This document shows, in pieces, positions 37,650 through 46,189 of a stretch of DNA of 64,000 bases. The DNA lies in contig NZ_CP022163.1 of assembly GCF_002305855.1 (NCBI RefSeq), positions 8,251,765-8,315,764 of the forward strand, read 5' to 3'. Below the pieces are notes generated by a model, which saw only the letters and a list, made by a program, of their open reading frames with translations, was not told where the DNA came from and searched no databases. The DNA is from Melittangium boletus DSM 14713. Its GTDB lineage: Bacteria > Myxococcota > Myxococcia > Myxococcales > Myxococcaceae. Position numbers and translations under genes: made by a program. Numbering within the stretch: the first letter of the stretch is position 1; each line of letters opens with the position of its first letter.

Positions 37650-37728
37650 CGCGACTCCCTGGTGTGGACCTGGAGCATCCTGATCCGGGGGAGTTGATGA
37701 ATCCAGTGAATGTTGGTCATGTGTGGTC

Positions 37729-38637
37729 ATGAATCGGGCTCAGGAGTCCTCGCGCCTCACGGGGCTGGATCTCAACCTCTTCCGGGTGTTCGACGTTGTC
37801 CTCCAGGAGCGCAGCCTCACCCGGGCCGCGGAAGTGCTCTTCCTGAGCCAGTCCGCCGTGAGCCACGCGTTGGCGAGGCTGCGGGAACAACTCGGCGAGC
37901 CGCTGTTCGTCCGGGAGGGGAGGGGGGTGGCGCCCACGCCGCTCGCGGAACGGCTCGCGCCGGAGATCCGCGAGGCGCTCACGCTCCTCCAGCAGGCGGT
38001 GCACCGCACCCGCCAGTTCGAGCCCGGGCGGGACGTCGTCGAGCTGGCGATCGCCATGAACGATGAACTGGAGCCCTCCCTGCTGCCCGGGCTCCTCGAG
38101 CGCCTGCGGGCGAGTGCGCCGAAGGTGCGTGTCACCAGCGTCCGGGTCGAGCGGGCGAAGCTGGAGCGGGATCTCGCCTCGGGCCGGTTGGACCTGGCGA
38201 TCGACGTGGCCCAGCCCACGAGTGTCGGACTGCTCCACGCGCCCCTGTTGCGCGACAGCTTCCGCGTGGTGAGCGCCCGGCGGCGCAAGCTGGACCTCGC
38301 GGCGTACCTGGCGGCCCGGCACGTCACCGTGTCCTCGCGGCGCACGGGCCTGGCCCTGGAGGATCTGGTGCTCAACCGCCTGGGCCACCAGCGGGAGATC
38401 GCCGTGCGCTGTCAGCACTACGAGGCGGCGTGCCGCATCGTCGCGGGCTCGGATCTGCTGCTGACCATGCCCCGGCGCCACGCGGAGGCCATCGCCGCGC
38501 CCCTGGGCAACCACCTGCTGCCGATGCCGCTCGAGCTTCCTCCCCTGGAAATCCACCTCTACTGGCACCGGCAGACGGACCTGGACCCCCGGGGCCGATG
38601 GCTGCGCGAGCAGGTGCTCGCCCTGACAGAGGCGTGA
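37729..38637 (+). CDS. LysR-family regulator divergent from the acyl-CoA operon
   Basis: A 302-residue LysR protein from the ATG at 37729 (a GTG two codons earlier is possible). The DNA-binding domain is at ~10-75 (LTRAAEVLFLSQSAVSHAL), and the effector domain begins near 95 with a PRK-type NodD/SyrM-like pattern (GRDVVELAIAMNDEL). It faces away from the acyl-CoA dehydrogenase gene with a short shared intergenic region that contains a doubled TGGTCATG. That arrangement is typical of a LysR activator of the neighbouring operon. The inducer may be a pathway acyl-CoA or lactone, but nothing in the sequence shows this. Confidence 0.92.
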   Translation: MNRAQESSRLTGLDLNLFRVFDVVLQERSLTRAAEVLFLSQSAVSHALARLREQLGEPLFVREGRGVAPTPLAERLAPEIREALTLLQQAVHRTRQFEPGRDVVELAIAMNDELEPSLLPGLLERLRASAPKVRVTSVRVERAKLERDLASGRLDLAIDVAQPTSVGLLHAPLLRDSFRVVSARRRKLDLAAYLAARHVTVSSRRTGLALEDLVLNRLGHQREIAVRCQHYEAACRIVAGSDLLLTMPRRHAEAIAAPLGNHLLPMPLELPPLEIHLYWHRQTDLDPRGRWLREQVLALTEA

Positions 38638-38699
38638 ACCTGGGAACCGAGCTGCGGCCTCGCGGTCTCGCGGATCCCGTCACCCCGGTCTGCTAACCC

Positions 38700-39218
38700 A
38701 TGGGCATGACCGACCAGACCCCATTGCCCATCCGCCCCATCGCCCGTGCCCTCGTCTTCGACCCGAGGGACCGGCTCTTGCTGATCGCCTACCAGTCCGT
38801 CCACGCGAAGGGGCCGGACGGCGCGCCGAAGACCTTCTGGTTCATGCCGGGCGGTGGCCTGGAGCCGGGCGAGAGCCACGTCGAGGCCTGCAGGCGGGAG
38901 CTGTCCGAGGAGATCGGCCGGGAGGCCGAGATCGGCCCCCAGATCGCGGCCTGTGACGGGCCCTTCCGCCTGTTCCGCAGGGCGCGCGACGCGCGGGAGC
39001 GCTACTTCCTGGTGCGACTGCCCGACGATCAGGTCGATACCAGCCGCCTCGCCGAGACCGAGGACAACCCGGTGCTTGGCACTCGCTGGTGGACGATTGA
39101 CGAGCTGAGCGCGACCCAGGAGCACATCGAGCCCGCGGGGCTCGCGGACCTGGCGAGGACGGTGATCGCGGGACATCTCCCCGACCACCCCGTCCTGCTG
39201 TCCTGGCGGGACGCCTGA
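38700..39218 (+). CDS. NUDIX hydrolase
   Basis: A 172-residue NUDIX protein. The box GGGLEPGESHVEACRREL followed by SEEIG fits Gx5Ex7REUXEEXGU completely, so the pyrophosphohydrolase is expected to be active on a nucleoside diphosphate derivative. Residues ~10-30 (ARALVFDPRDRLLLIAY) form the first strands. There is no signal peptide. A second in-frame ATG at 38706 is also possible. It is a single gene, followed by a strong hairpin terminator shared with the convergent UbiA gene. The substrate is not predictable. Confidence 0.92.
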   Translation: MGMTDQTPLPIRPIARALVFDPRDRLLLIAYQSVHAKGPDGAPKTFWFMPGGGLEPGESHVEACRRELSEEIGREAEIGPQIAACDGPFRLFRRARDARERYFLVRLPDDQVDTSRLAETEDNPVLGTRWWTIDELSATQEHIEPAGLADLARTVIAGHLPDHPVLLSWRDA

Positions 39219-39243
39219 GCCGGTGGACTCCGCCGGCTCAGGC
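39213..39243. terminator. Bidirectional hairpin terminator between NUDIX and UbiA genes
   Basis: A perfect 11-base stem (39213-39223 with 39233-39243) with a nine-base loop spans the NUDIX stop in the convergent gap. There is no T-run, so it may work as a GC-rich hairpin or with Rho. Confidence 0.65.
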
Positions 39244-39260
39244 GCCCCGGTTCACGCTCC

Positions 39261-40187
39261 TCAGGCCTTCCCCAGGAAGCCACACAGGAGCACGGTGAAG
39301 ATGAACGAGAGGTAGCTGAGCGCCGCGATCCGCCCCGAGCGCTCCCTCGGGCTCCGGGTCCCGAAGAACAGGGCCACGTTGAGGACCGCGACCGCGAGGG
39401 GAAGCAGGAAGAGCCAGGCGGCTCCCTGGGAAAGCGTTTCCGCGCTCCAGGGCTTCGTCAGGCCCAGCCACAGTCCCGCGGCCCCGGCGGCCAGGGCGAA
39501 GGCGATGAGGCAGCTCGCCACCGAGCCCACCTCATCGGAATACAGCTTCTCTCCTGGCTTCGTGGACCCGGGCCAGGCCGTCTTCCGCATCACCTCCCAG
39601 TGCAGGTAGATGCAGATGAGCCCCAGCATGGCGGGCAAACCCCTTGTGTCGAGGGGCCTCCCGGTGCGCTCGGCGTGAGCCACCCAGACGTAGAGCGCCT
39701 GACCGACGTGCAGCTGGATGCCCACCCCGATGCTCAGGAACATGCTCCGCTGGTACGCCGCGTTGTTCAGCTCCAGCCACCAGAGGAGCAGGCTGTAGCC
39801 CATGATGCCCAGGAGGATGAGCGCCCGTGGCCATGACACCGGCAGGTTCAGCGCCACCAGGAGGACCGCGCACACCGTGAGCACGCCGTACAGGTCCTCG
39901 AAGCTGACGTCGCCGCGCACCAGTCCCCGGCTGGGGTTGTAGACCCGGTCGTACTCGTAGTCGCGCAGCTCATCCACGATGCGCATGAAGTACCCAGCGC
40001 CCGCCACGCTCACGGCCACGCGCAGCAGGTCCCAGGACAGCGTGAAGCCCTGCCCATCCAGGCGCTGGAAGAGGCCGTCCAATCCCAGGGTCCAGAGCAT
40101 GAAGCCCACGCCGTAGAACAGGGGAGGGAAGCGCTGCAGGGAGAAGCGCAGGACCGCTTTGCTCCGGGACAGCAGGGCCACCGTCAT
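39261..40187 (-). CDS. UbiA-family prenyltransferase-like membrane protein
   Basis: A 308-residue integral membrane protein with about eight or nine hydrophobic helices. The Asp-rich motif DELRDYEYDRVYNPSRGLV near residue 80 matches the metal/diphosphate-binding motif of UbiA enzymes, which move a prenyl group onto an acceptor. A second acidic motif comes near residue 205 (SDEVGS), where UbiA members have their second Asp cluster. The ATG overlaps the stop of the upstream dikinase gene (ATGA), so translation is coupled. It is the last gene of the AfsA operon. The acceptor would be the small molecule made by that operon, which is inference. Confidence 0.82.
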   Translation of the reverse strand: MTVALLSRSKAVLRFSLQRFPPLFYGVGFMLWTLGLDGLFQRLDGQGFTLSWDLLRVAVSVAGAGYFMRIVDELRDYEYDRVYNPSRGLVRGDVSFEDLYGVLTVCAVLLVALNLPVSWPRALILLGIMGYSLLLWWLELNNAAYQRSMFLSIGVGIQLHVGQALYVWVAHAERTGRPLDTRGLPAMLGLICIYLHWEVMRKTAWPGSTKPGEKLYSDEVGSVASCLIAFALAAGAAGLWLGLTKPWSAETLSQGAAWLFLLPLAVAVLNVALFFGTRSPRERSGRIAALSYLSFIFTVLLCGFLGKA

Positions 40188-42877
40188 GACGTCACCAGGG
40201 TGACCATTCCCGTCGTGCCGTCCACCCGCACGCGGGCCCCGTCCGGGATGAGGGTCGTCGCGTGAGGCACGCCCACCACCGTCGGGATGCCGAACTTCCG
40301 CCCCGCGATGGCCGTATGCGAGAGCATGCTGCCCCGCTCCACCACGATGCCTCCGGAGGCCAGCATCAGGAAGAGCCAGCCGGGATCCGTCTCCTTCGCG
40401 ATGAGGATGTCCTCCTTGCTCAGCGTGCCCACCGCGCCTGGATCCTTCACGATGCGCGCGAAGCCCTCCACGATGCCCGCGCTCGAGCCGATTCCCTTGA
40501 GCAGGGAGGCGTCGCCGCTCACGGCCTCGGCGGCCTGGGGAATGCCGTCCGCCACGCTCCCCACGGTGGTGAAGTCCCGGAGCGGCTGGCGCTTCTGGTT
40601 GTCCTGGTGCTCCTGCCGGCGCAGCCGCACGAGCTCGCTCAGCCGCCGGGTGACGCCCCGGCCCTCGAAGTGGTCCAACACCTCGTGCATGGTGAGGTAA
40701 TGCACGTCCAGCGGCGCCTCGAGCACGCCTCGCTCCGCCATCCGCTGCCCCAGCGCCGCGAACACGCGCTTGCTGAAGCCGAACAGCTGACCGCGCCAGA
40801 ACCGGCTGTCCTCCCGCAGGCCAATCACCAGGCGCAGCCGCTCCAGCAGTGGTTGGAGCGCGAGCCGGCGCAGCGGCTGTCCCTTCAGGAGTTGACGCAG
40901 CTGGGCTTCCGCCTCCGTGCGCCGTGCCTTGTCGGACGCCTTCAACTCCTCCCGGGTGACGGACGTGCGCGCGTAGGACTGGACGATGCGCACCAGCTCC
41001 CACGGAGTCTCCCGCAGGTTCGGCCGCTCCACGTTCAGCTCCTGGATGCCCCGGTCCCCGTACTCACGCAGGTGTTCGCGGAACGCCTGGGCGAACGCGG
41101 CGGGGACTTCCCTGGCCTCGATCTTCCGCCACACGGCTTCCGCCTCGCCCTCCGCGAAGAGCTTCGACAGGGCGCTGTCCGCGCGCACGGTTTCCGCGAG
41201 CGCCACGGCGGAGAGCAGCGAGTGCGTGCTCGCATCCGGCCGGGCCCCGCACAGCAGGCCCACGAGCAGCGCGCTCGGGTCCTCCCCGGTCCACTTGAGC
41301 AGCAGCCGGCTCGCCAGCCCGTAGTACGTGTTGATGTACCAGTGGTTGATGAGCGTCAGCCCCCACCAGTTTCCCACCCCGGTCCACAGGCGCCGGAAGT
41401 GGTGGATGAGGACCAGCGGATCCTCCTGCTCCGGGGTCAGGGTCCGTATCCCGGCGAGCGTCTGCTTCCACCACTTCTCGTACGCGTCGAAGTCGTGCCG
41501 GAACCACGCGGTGGCGCTCAGCGCGCCCGTGATGGCACGTCCCAGGGCAAGCGCGTACTGGGCGGTGCTGGGGAAGCTGTCGCGATGGCCGGGCAACCGG
41601 ATGAACAGCGAGGTGTCCAGTTGAAGCACGTGCTCCAGATCCCTCATGAAGGGCGCGGCGATGGGGTTCATGCCGTTGACGTGCATCAGGCCCGACAGCG
41701 AGTGGTAGACGCGCCCGTCGATGAAGCCCAGCATGTTCTGGAAGGCCGTCTTGTGGTCGTGCAGGGTCCGCGAGTCCGCGCCCCACATGCGGCGCACGAG
41801 GTCATAGAAGATGACCTCGTAGAAGTGGCTGGCGAGGGAGTACGTCAGCGGGGTGGTGACGCCCGGGAAGCTCTCCGAGACGTTGGCGCAGCTCCACACG
41901 CGAATCTTCCGGAAGTCGAAGGCGATGGGCCGCGACTGGAGGACGTGGAGCGTCCCGTCCTCCGTGAAGGTGCCCTCGATGTCCTGGGGCACGCCGAAGA
42001 TGTTCTCGATGTCCCGCGCCAGCGCCCCCAGCCGCTGGATCTCCGCGTCCGACAGGCAGGGCGCGTCCCGCAGGGGCTCCGGCACGGGCAGGCAGAGCAG
42101 CTCGCCGCCGGGCACGGGGTTCTCGCACAGCATCTCCGCCTTGTGTCCCAGCTCCTGGCCGATGCGGCCCGTCTGGGGATGAAGGAAGTAGTGGTCGACG
42201 CCCACCTTCTCCTGCACCACGCCCTCGCCAATCCCGTGGCCCGCGACGATGAGCGTCTTGCGCTCCGTCGTCTTCGGGTCGCACGTGAAGACCACGAACG
42301 AGCGGCGCCCCGGAATCATCCGCTGGACGCCCACCGCCACGGTGAGCCCGCGCAGGCCGCGCCCCTGGGCCAGGCGGTAGATCAGTCCCTCCGGGGTGAA
42401 CCCCGAGGCCCAGCAGCGGCGGATCCGGTCGAGCAACTGGCCGCGCTTGACGTAGAGGAACGTCGAGCTCACGCCCGCGAACGGATCCGTCTCCGAGTCC
42501 TCGCTCTCGGCCAGGGAACTGCCCACGACGGAGGCCCGCACCGCCACCGTGGCGTCCGCGCCGAAGGTGCGGTCGAACGCCTCCAGGATGGACGCCTCGC
42601 GCTCGGCCCCCAGGGGGACGTCCAGGAAGAGCTGTTCAATGCCGCTGGCGACGCGACGGATGTCCTGCTGGGAGGTTTGGTCCACCATCGCGGTGAGCTG
42701 CTCGATGGAGGGGAGGATGGGAGCCGCCACCTGCTGGAACGTCCCGGTGGTGAGGCAGAAGAAGGGAGGGACCGGCAAGCCCCGCTGGGCCAGGCGCTGC
42801 TGGCGCGCGAACTTCTGGCCGACGTGCTGGGGGTCGCCGGCCTCGGTCATGGAGACAAGGAGGGGGGTGGAAGACAT
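40184..42877 (-). CDS. PEP-utilising (rifampin phosphotransferase-like) dikinase
   Basis: About 897 residues from the ATG at 42877, chosen because GAAGGAA lies before it; an ATG at 42910 is possible. Residues ~1-330 are the ATP-grasp domain of PEP synthase/pyruvate phosphate dikinase (VRASVVGSSLAES, TVAVGVQRMIPG, ending LQSRPIAFD). The middle ~450 residues are variable and helical. The C-terminal ~80 are the swivelling phospho-histidine domain (SMLSHTAIAGRKFGIPTVVG). The PEP-binding TIM barrel is absent. That layout matches rifampin phosphotransferase, which puts a phosphate on a small molecule with ATP. Here it lies between a methyltransferase and a prenyltransferase gene, so phosphorylation of a pathway intermediate is likely. 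It overlaps the UbiA gene by four bases. Confidence 0.85.
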   Translation of the reverse strand: MSSTPLLVSMTEAGDPQHVGQKFARQQRLAQRGLPVPPFFCLTTGTFQQVAAPILPSIEQLTAMVDQTSQQDIRRVASGIEQLFLDVPLGAEREASILEAFDRTFGADATVAVRASVVGSSLAESEDSETDPFAGVSSTFLYVKRGQLLDRIRRCWASGFTPEGLIYRLAQGRGLRGLTVAVGVQRMIPGRRSFVVFTCDPKTTERKTLIVAGHGIGEGVVQEKVGVDHYFLHPQTGRIGQELGHKAEMLCENPVPGGELLCLPVPEPLRDAPCLSDAEIQRLGALARDIENIFGVPQDIEGTFTEDGTLHVLQSRPIAFDFRKIRVWSCANVSESFPGVTTPLTYSLASHFYEVIFYDLVRRMWGADSRTLHDHKTAFQNMLGFIDGRVYHSLSGLMHVNGMNPIAAPFMRDLEHVLQLDTSLFIRLPGHRDSFPSTAQYALALGRAITGALSATAWFRHDFDAYEKWWKQTLAGIRTLTPEQEDPLVLIHHFRRLWTGVGNWWGLTLINHWYINTYYGLASRLLLKWTGEDPSALLVGLLCGARPDASTHSLLSAVALAETVRADSALSKLFAEGEAEAVWRKIEAREVPAAFAQAFREHLREYGDRGIQELNVERPNLRETPWELVRIVQSYARTSVTREELKASDKARRTEAEAQLRQLLKGQPLRRLALQPLLERLRLVIGLREDSRFWRGQLFGFSKRVFAALGQRMAERGVLEAPLDVHYLTMHEVLDHFEGRGVTRRLSELVRLRRQEHQDNQKRQPLRDFTTVGSVADGIPQAAEAVSGDASLLKGIGSSAGIVEGFARIVKDPGAVGTLSKEDILIAKETDPGWLFLMLASGGIVVERGSMLSHTAIAGRKFGIPTVVGVPHATTLIPDGARVRVDGTTGMVTLVTS

Positions 42878-42944
42878 GATGGTGTGGGTTCCTTCGGGAA
42901 CGAAAGACATCAAAGGGCAGCTCGGGGGAGCGCCAGGGGGCGGG

Positions 42945-43592
42945 TCACCAGACCCAGGGAATGAGCCGCTTGCGGCTCGCCGCATACGCCGAGTAGCCCG
43001 GGAAAGAGCCGAGCAGCAGCCGCTCCTCGTGCCGGATGCGCAGGAGCACGGAGGGAACCAGGAGCAACACGAACGCGGCGATCCCCGGCACGCTCGAGAA
43101 AACGGTCAGGTAGCCCGCGTGCGCCAGCAGCATGCCGGTGTAGGCCGGATGCCGAAGGAGCCGGTACACGCCGTCCGTGACGAGCAGGCTCGCGTCGGGC
43201 AGGCGCACCCGGTGCGAATAGGCCCGGCCCAACGTGCGGATGGCGATCAGCCGCAGGGTGACCCCTCCGACGAAGCAGAGCAGTCCCCCGATGCGCACCT
43301 CGGGAGGCGCCGCCAGCGCGGGGAACGCCACCGCGAGCACGGCGGTGATCACCCGGGCCACGCCGTAGAACTCGAGCGTGGCGCCATCGCGCTCGGCGAC
43401 GGGCTTGCCGACCTCTCGATACGTCACGCGGCTCTCGAGCAGCGCCCAGAGCACATAGGCCACCAGCAAGAGGGCCGCCACGGCTCGGCTCTCTTCCGGC
43501 GTGCTCTGGACCTGGCGGATGCCCAACGGCACGAGCATCAGCAACCCCGAGACCAGCAGCAGGGTGGGCAGCCAGCGGTGCAGGTGCTTCAT
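42945..43592 (-). CDS. Isoprenylcysteine carboxyl methyltransferase (ICMT)-like protein
   Basis: A 215-residue membrane protein with about five helices. The C-terminal half carries the ICMT-type SAM-binding pattern: VTDGVYRLLRHPAYTGML (RHPxYxG) and later HEERLLLGSFPGYSAYA with the paired Glu and the closing YAASRKRLIPW. Such enzymes methylate carboxyl groups of prenylated or other lipophilic substrates at the membrane. The ATG overlaps the AfsA-like gene's stop (ATGA), so translation is coupled. A bacterial ICMT next to a prenyltransferase in one operon suggests that the final product is both prenylated and methyl-esterified, which is inference. Confidence 0.87.
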   Translation of the reverse strand: MKHLHRWLPTLLLVSGLLMLVPLGIRQVQSTPEESRAVAALLLVAYVLWALLESRVTYREVGKPVAERDGATLEFYGVARVITAVLAVAFPALAAPPEVRIGGLLCFVGGVTLRLIAIRTLGRAYSHRVRLPDASLLVTDGVYRLLRHPAYTGMLLAHAGYLTVFSSVPGIAAFVLLLVPSVLLRIRHEERLLLGSFPGYSAYAASRKRLIPWVW

Positions 43593-44410
43593 GACTGCCC
43601 CCGCACGGTGACGCCGGTGAGGATCCCCGAGAAGCAGCAGCGCCCCTCTTGCCAGATCTGCACGAAGGCCCAGGTGCGCTTGCGGCGTCCGTCGCTGCGC
43701 ACCGGCTCCTCCCACTCGGGGAGCCGGAAGCTGAGGAAGGCACGGACCACCAGGGGAACGCCGATCCGCACGAAGCGCTGAAACTCCATCGAGAGGCGCG
43801 TCAGGGTGATGACCCAGTCGAGCGGAAGCCCCACCTCGTGGATGGCCGCGATGGAGGCCTGGCGCGCGATCTCCGTGAGGAGCATGCCCTGTACGTGATC
43901 CGACGGATGGTCGAAGACGAACTCGGGCGACTCCGTGAACGCGTTGAACTGCTGGAGCGCACCCACCCGGCAGGCATTGGCGAGCAGCACGTTCGCCGGG
44001 TCCTTCTTATGGACGAGCACGGGATCGATGCGCTCCATCGTCCCGGACTCTCCCGCCTCGAACAGATGCCGTCCCTCGGAGACCGGATTGCGGACGGGCA
44101 CCGAGCTCAGCAGCTCGGAAAGGTGCTCCAACGGCTCCTTTCGCCAGGCGTGACCCACGCTCACGCCCACGGGCGTGGCATCCGCCCAGTCCGCCAACTC
44201 CTGGTACTCGGAGGCCCGCTCTCCCAGGTGGAGCCCACAGTGCTGCTGGAGGACCGCGGCCAGGAACTTCGCCTCCTCCACGTTCTTCACTGGGATGCGG
44301 CAGGGGTGGTTGATTTCCGGCAGGAGCGGCTCGGGCACGAGCAGGAAGGGGACGGTCTCCGGTGCGTCCACCCGCACGCGGCGTCCGGGTTGGTTTGAAG
44401 CCTGTTGCAT
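43589..44410 (-). CDS. AfsA-like hotdog protein (butyrolactone-type signal synthesis)
   Basis: A 273-residue protein with the tandem hotdog fold of AfsA. The second half shows the family core: LVHKKDPANVLLANACRVG, then HPSDHVQGMLLTEIARQAS, corresponding to the histidine/Glu-x-x-RQ region of A-factor synthases. AfsA enzymes join a beta-ketoacyl chain to dihydroxyacetone phosphate to give a butenolide phosphate, the first step to gamma-butyrolactone hormones; some homologues make other furans. It is the first gene of a coupled four-gene operon. Its GGAG lies inside a hairpin-forming repeat just upstream. AfsA-like proteins are well known in Streptomyces; the product here is unknown. Confidence 0.83.
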   Translation of the reverse strand: MQQASNQPGRRVRVDAPETVPFLLVPEPLLPEINHPCRIPVKNVEEAKFLAAVLQQHCGLHLGERASEYQELADWADATPVGVSVGHAWRKEPLEHLSELLSSVPVRNPVSEGRHLFEAGESGTMERIDPVLVHKKDPANVLLANACRVGALQQFNAFTESPEFVFDHPSDHVQGMLLTEIARQASIAAIHEVGLPLDWVITLTRLSMEFQRFVRIGVPLVVRAFLSFRLPEWEEPVRSDGRRKRTWAFVQIWQEGRCCFSGILTGVTVRGQS

Positions 44411-44412
44411 GA

Positions 44413-44441
44413 CTGTTTTCTCCGACTAAGGGGGAAAACAG
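44413..44441 (-). promoter_or_regulatory. Inverted repeat enclosing the ribosome-binding site of the AfsA-like gene
   Basis: Perfect eight-base arms (44413-44420 and 44434-44441, CTGTTTTC/GAAAACAG) with a 13-base loop end two bases before the start codon. The GGAG of the gene lies at the loop-stem junction. As DNA it could be the operator of a butyrolactone-receptor-like repressor. As RNA it could hide the ribosome-binding site. The remaining ~190 bases up to 44635 hold no gene I can support. Confidence 0.5.
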
Positions 44442-44635
44442 CCTAACTTCCAGATCTGACACGACTGTTTCTGGGAGGGGACGGCAGCGGTCGTCAAACA
44501 CAATCCCAGAAGTTGGGTGATAGGAGTTGCTCCCGAATCCTGGCGCCTCACCGCCCTTCGGATCCATGGCCGTCCGCGAGAGAATGCCACGGGTAGGATC
44601 GGGTTCCTTCCCGCGTCCGGTCGTTGCACTTCCAC

Positions 44636-45358
44636 CTACCTGGAAACGGCGATTCCCAGGCGCTGGCGGCTGAACGGGCCCTCCTTCTCGAGATGGCGCA
44701 TCGCGATCTCGGCGACCGACATATAGGGAATGGTGATCTCGGGGAGCCGCTCGCGCAGACGCGAGAAGAGGAGGGCATCGCTGGGGCTGTCGCTCACATC
44801 GATGTCGACGGGCATGACATCGGTGGTGATGCGCAGCTCCTCCAGGGAAGGTCCTTCGGCTGTGTCAATCAAGGGACCAGGGCAAAGCATTGACCAATCG
44901 AGCGCCGAGGCGCGCAGCGTCTCATGATTGAGCCGGTGGGTCTGGTAGATCTCCAGCATCCCAGGGAGATCCACTCCCAGACGATCCGTGTGCGGGACGC
45001 GCAGCGCGCCGATGCCTCCGACGAACCAGAGCCGCCCGCCTGGGCCCAGTGCGCGCTCCGCCGCCTGAACCACCGTGCGGCCGATGTCGACGAAAGCCTC
45101 TCCGTCACGGGCGTGCCCGGCCGAGTTCACGACCGCGTCCGCTCCCTTCATGAGAGAGGCCAGCGCGTCGACGTCTCGTGCATCCGCCTCGGCGAAGGTG
45201 AGGGCTGAGGATTCCGGCACCTTCAGCGCCGCCCGCAGCTTCTCGCTGTTCCGGGCGACCGCCGTGACGGTGTGACCCAGACGCACCCCCACGTGTACGA
45301 ATTCACGTCCAAGCCGGCCCGCGGCCCCTAGCACCACGACTCGAGAAGAAACAACCAT
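44636..45358 (-). CDS. NAD(P)-binding (NmrA-like) oxidoreductase
   Basis: A 240-residue single Rossmann-fold protein of the NAD(P)H-binding/atypical SDR group. The dinucleotide motif VVLGAAGRLGREF lies at residues 7-19, and an Ala-Arg-Asn after the second strand (AVARNSEKL) favours NADP. The middle FAEADARDVDALASLMKGADAV and GGIGALRVP are typical. There is no Tyr-x-x-x-Lys catalytic pair, so it may be a regulator or an isomerase/reductase of the atypical type. It ends 226 bases before the AfsA operon start and is read in the same direction, but the gap and hairpin suggest a separate transcript. Function is unknown. Confidence 0.85.
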   Translation of the reverse strand: MVVSSRVVVLGAAGRLGREFVHVGVRLGHTVTAVARNSEKLRAALKVPESSALTFAEADARDVDALASLMKGADAVVNSAGHARDGEAFVDIGRTVVQAAERALGPGGRLWFVGGIGALRVPHTDRLGVDLPGMLEIYQTHRLNHETLRASALDWSMLCPGPLIDTAEGPSLEELRITTDVMPVDIDVSDSPSDALLFSRLRERLPEITIPYMSVAEIAMRHLEKEGPFSRQRLGIAVSR

Positions 45359-45465
45359 TGGAAAACCTCGCGGAGAGAAGGAGAGACAATAGGATTGCCC
45401 ACGGTTTCAATACCAGAATCGGCTGACCTGGCCCGCCACTCTCCACTACGTCTTCGGCACGGCCA

Positions 45466-46158
45466 TCAGCGCTTCAGTTTGTAGCGCAGCCAGAGCAGGT
45501 CCCCCTTGCGCTTCTCGAAGGAGACCAGCTTGAGGTGGCGAGTGGGTCCCTTTCCCTCTCTCGAATCGAAGAGCGACGGGGTGCCGATGGCACCATCCGC
45601 GATGGGCGCCACCAGCACGCTCAGCTCGTCGATGAGGTCCGCGGCCAGGAAGGAGCCATTGATTTTCCCGCCACCCTCGAGGAGCAGCTTCTTGATGCCG
45701 AACTCCTTCCCGAGCTTTTCGAGCACCTTCTTCAGGTTCAAGTCCGTCTTGCCGCCAAACAGATAGGAGACGCCCTTGGATTGAAGGAAGGCCAGGTAGT
45801 CGTCCGAGACCTGCTCCGTGAGGACCGTGATCACGTGCTCCTCATCGATGGAGCTCGACTTCCAGGTGAGCTTGCCGGAGGGATCCAGCGCGATGGCGTA
45901 GGACTCCGCATCGCGCCTCGCGATGAAGTCCGTCCTCGGAATCGGCTGCGGTACCTTGCGCGCCGGAACCCTGGCCTTTCCGGCATAGGGCTCCATGGAA
46001 ATCCGGCCGATCATCCACGCATCGGCGTCGAATGTCTGGGCCGTCCGCTCGTACTCGGCCAGGGTGCTGGGCGAAAGCTTCCAGCCCGAGGTGACGATCC
46101 GCCCATCGACGGAGGGCACCATGTGACAAATCACGTACGGCCGCTTCGCTCCATTCAT
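45466..46158 (-). CDS. RibD C-terminal/dihydrofolate reductase-like protein
   Basis: A 230-residue protein of the RibD_C/dihydrofolate-reductase-like family. It opens RPYVICHMVPSVDGRI, the family start with the substrate-contact segment. LLLEGGGKINGSFLAADL near 155 is the highly conserved glycine-rich NADPH site, and LVAPIADGAIGTPS closes the fold. The length is normal for stand-alone members, which reduce pteridine- or pyrimidine-like substrates. It is unlikely to be the housekeeping DHFR. GAGG precedes the ATG. It begins 31 bases before the cupin gene stop on the same strand, so the two may form a pair. Confidence 0.9.
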   Translation of the reverse strand: MNGAKRPYVICHMVPSVDGRIVTSGWKLSPSTLAEYERTAQTFDADAWMIGRISMEPYAGKARVPARKVPQPIPRTDFIARRDAESYAIALDPSGKLTWKSSSIDEEHVITVLTEQVSDDYLAFLQSKGVSYLFGGKTDLNLKKVLEKLGKEFGIKKLLLEGGGKINGSFLAADLIDELSVLVAPIADGAIGTPSLFDSREGKGPTRHLKLVSFEKRKGDLLWLRYKLKR

Positions 46159-46189
46159 CTGTCGTGTCCTCGTGAAGGCGGTGCGGCCC

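Noticed and set aside
40188..41003. Upstream extension of the UbiA frame
   Set aside because: It lies in the wrong frame inside the dikinase gene, and the coupled ATG at 40187 is clear.
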